64,000 nucleotides of DNA from Argopecten irradians (lineage: Eukaryota; Mollusca; Bivalvia; Pectinida; Pectinidae): contig NC_091142.1 in the NCBI RefSeq assembly GCF_041381155.1, forward strand, positions 6,637,778 through 6,701,777, given 5' to 3'. Below, one piece after another: positions 63,918-64,000 of the stretch (position 1 is its first letter; the number at the start of each line of letters is the position of its first letter). The notes under the pieces were generated by a model. The model had not been told where the DNA came from and searched no databases. It saw only the letters and a list, made by a program, of their open reading frames with translations. Both the position numbers and the translations under genes were made by a program.

Positions 63918-64000
63918 GTAAGATTGCTCAAACGTTTTAACGGGTGTTACATAACCCCAGGTTCGCTCCTGTCCAGTATCATGGATTTATTAGATATAAT

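Noticed and set aside
1-64000. Retrovirus-like, LTR or Polinton-type elements
   Set aside because: No long terminal direct repeats and no polymerase, integrase, capsid or envelope frames of useful length were seen.

Overview
The window is AT-rich eukaryotic DNA with small GT-AG-spliced exons, long introns and a dense mix of short inverted-repeat transposons, tRNA-derived SINEs and tandem arrays. Splice phases, protein matches and repeat types point to a lophotrochozoan animal, most likely a bivalve mollusc. The species cannot be told from the sequence alone. Exon coordinates were assembled by eye from splice sites, reading phase and family resemblance.

Layout. 1-8.8 kb: intergenic, with one uncertain two-exon minus-strand fragment (4.58-5.23 kb). 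8.8-11.4 kb: a complete two-exon voltage-gated potassium channel gene on the minus strand (T1 domain exon plus S1-S6 exon). 13.6-24.3 kb: a minus-strand gene for the axonemal coiled-coil protein CFAP73. 24.6-39.5 kb: a plus-strand NIPSNAP1/2 gene for a mitochondrial matrix/outer-surface protein, head to head with CFAP73 across about 310 bp. 39.5-46.6 kb: mostly repeats, including two arrays of ~157-bp units and a 1.07-kb hAT-like foldback element. 46.6-53.0 kb: an unrecognised minus-strand gene for a charged coiled-coil protein. 54.2-58.9 kb: a duplicated ~210-bp segment and a 41-bp satellite with a 1,237-bp higher-order duplication. 59.0-61.05 kb: a plus-strand gene for an unrecognised acidic protein with repeated amphipathic helices. 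61-64 kb: repeats and a possible first exon at the right edge.

Main discovery. Both genes that share the 24.3-24.6 kb promoter carry tandemly duplicated coding exons. NIPSNAP has two alternative versions of exon 8 (32470-32558 and 34301-34395). Using both, or neither, shifts the frame into an early stop, so the arrangement forces mutually exclusive splicing and would give two forms of the conserved C-terminal barrel. CFAP73 has two homologous last exons (14358-14447 and 13577-13672), each with its own stop, giving two C-termini. I know of no described case for either gene, but I could not search.

The mobile DNA is informative. Two families of Helitron/'pearl'-like elements share one design: a hairpin, CCGTCC-type microsatellite, 155-157-bp core repeats and a closing hairpin followed by CTCTTGTT. 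One of them has split a small hairpin MITE. A SINE with a perfect 11-bp target duplication sits inside another MITE. I saw no retrovirus-like or Polinton-like element.
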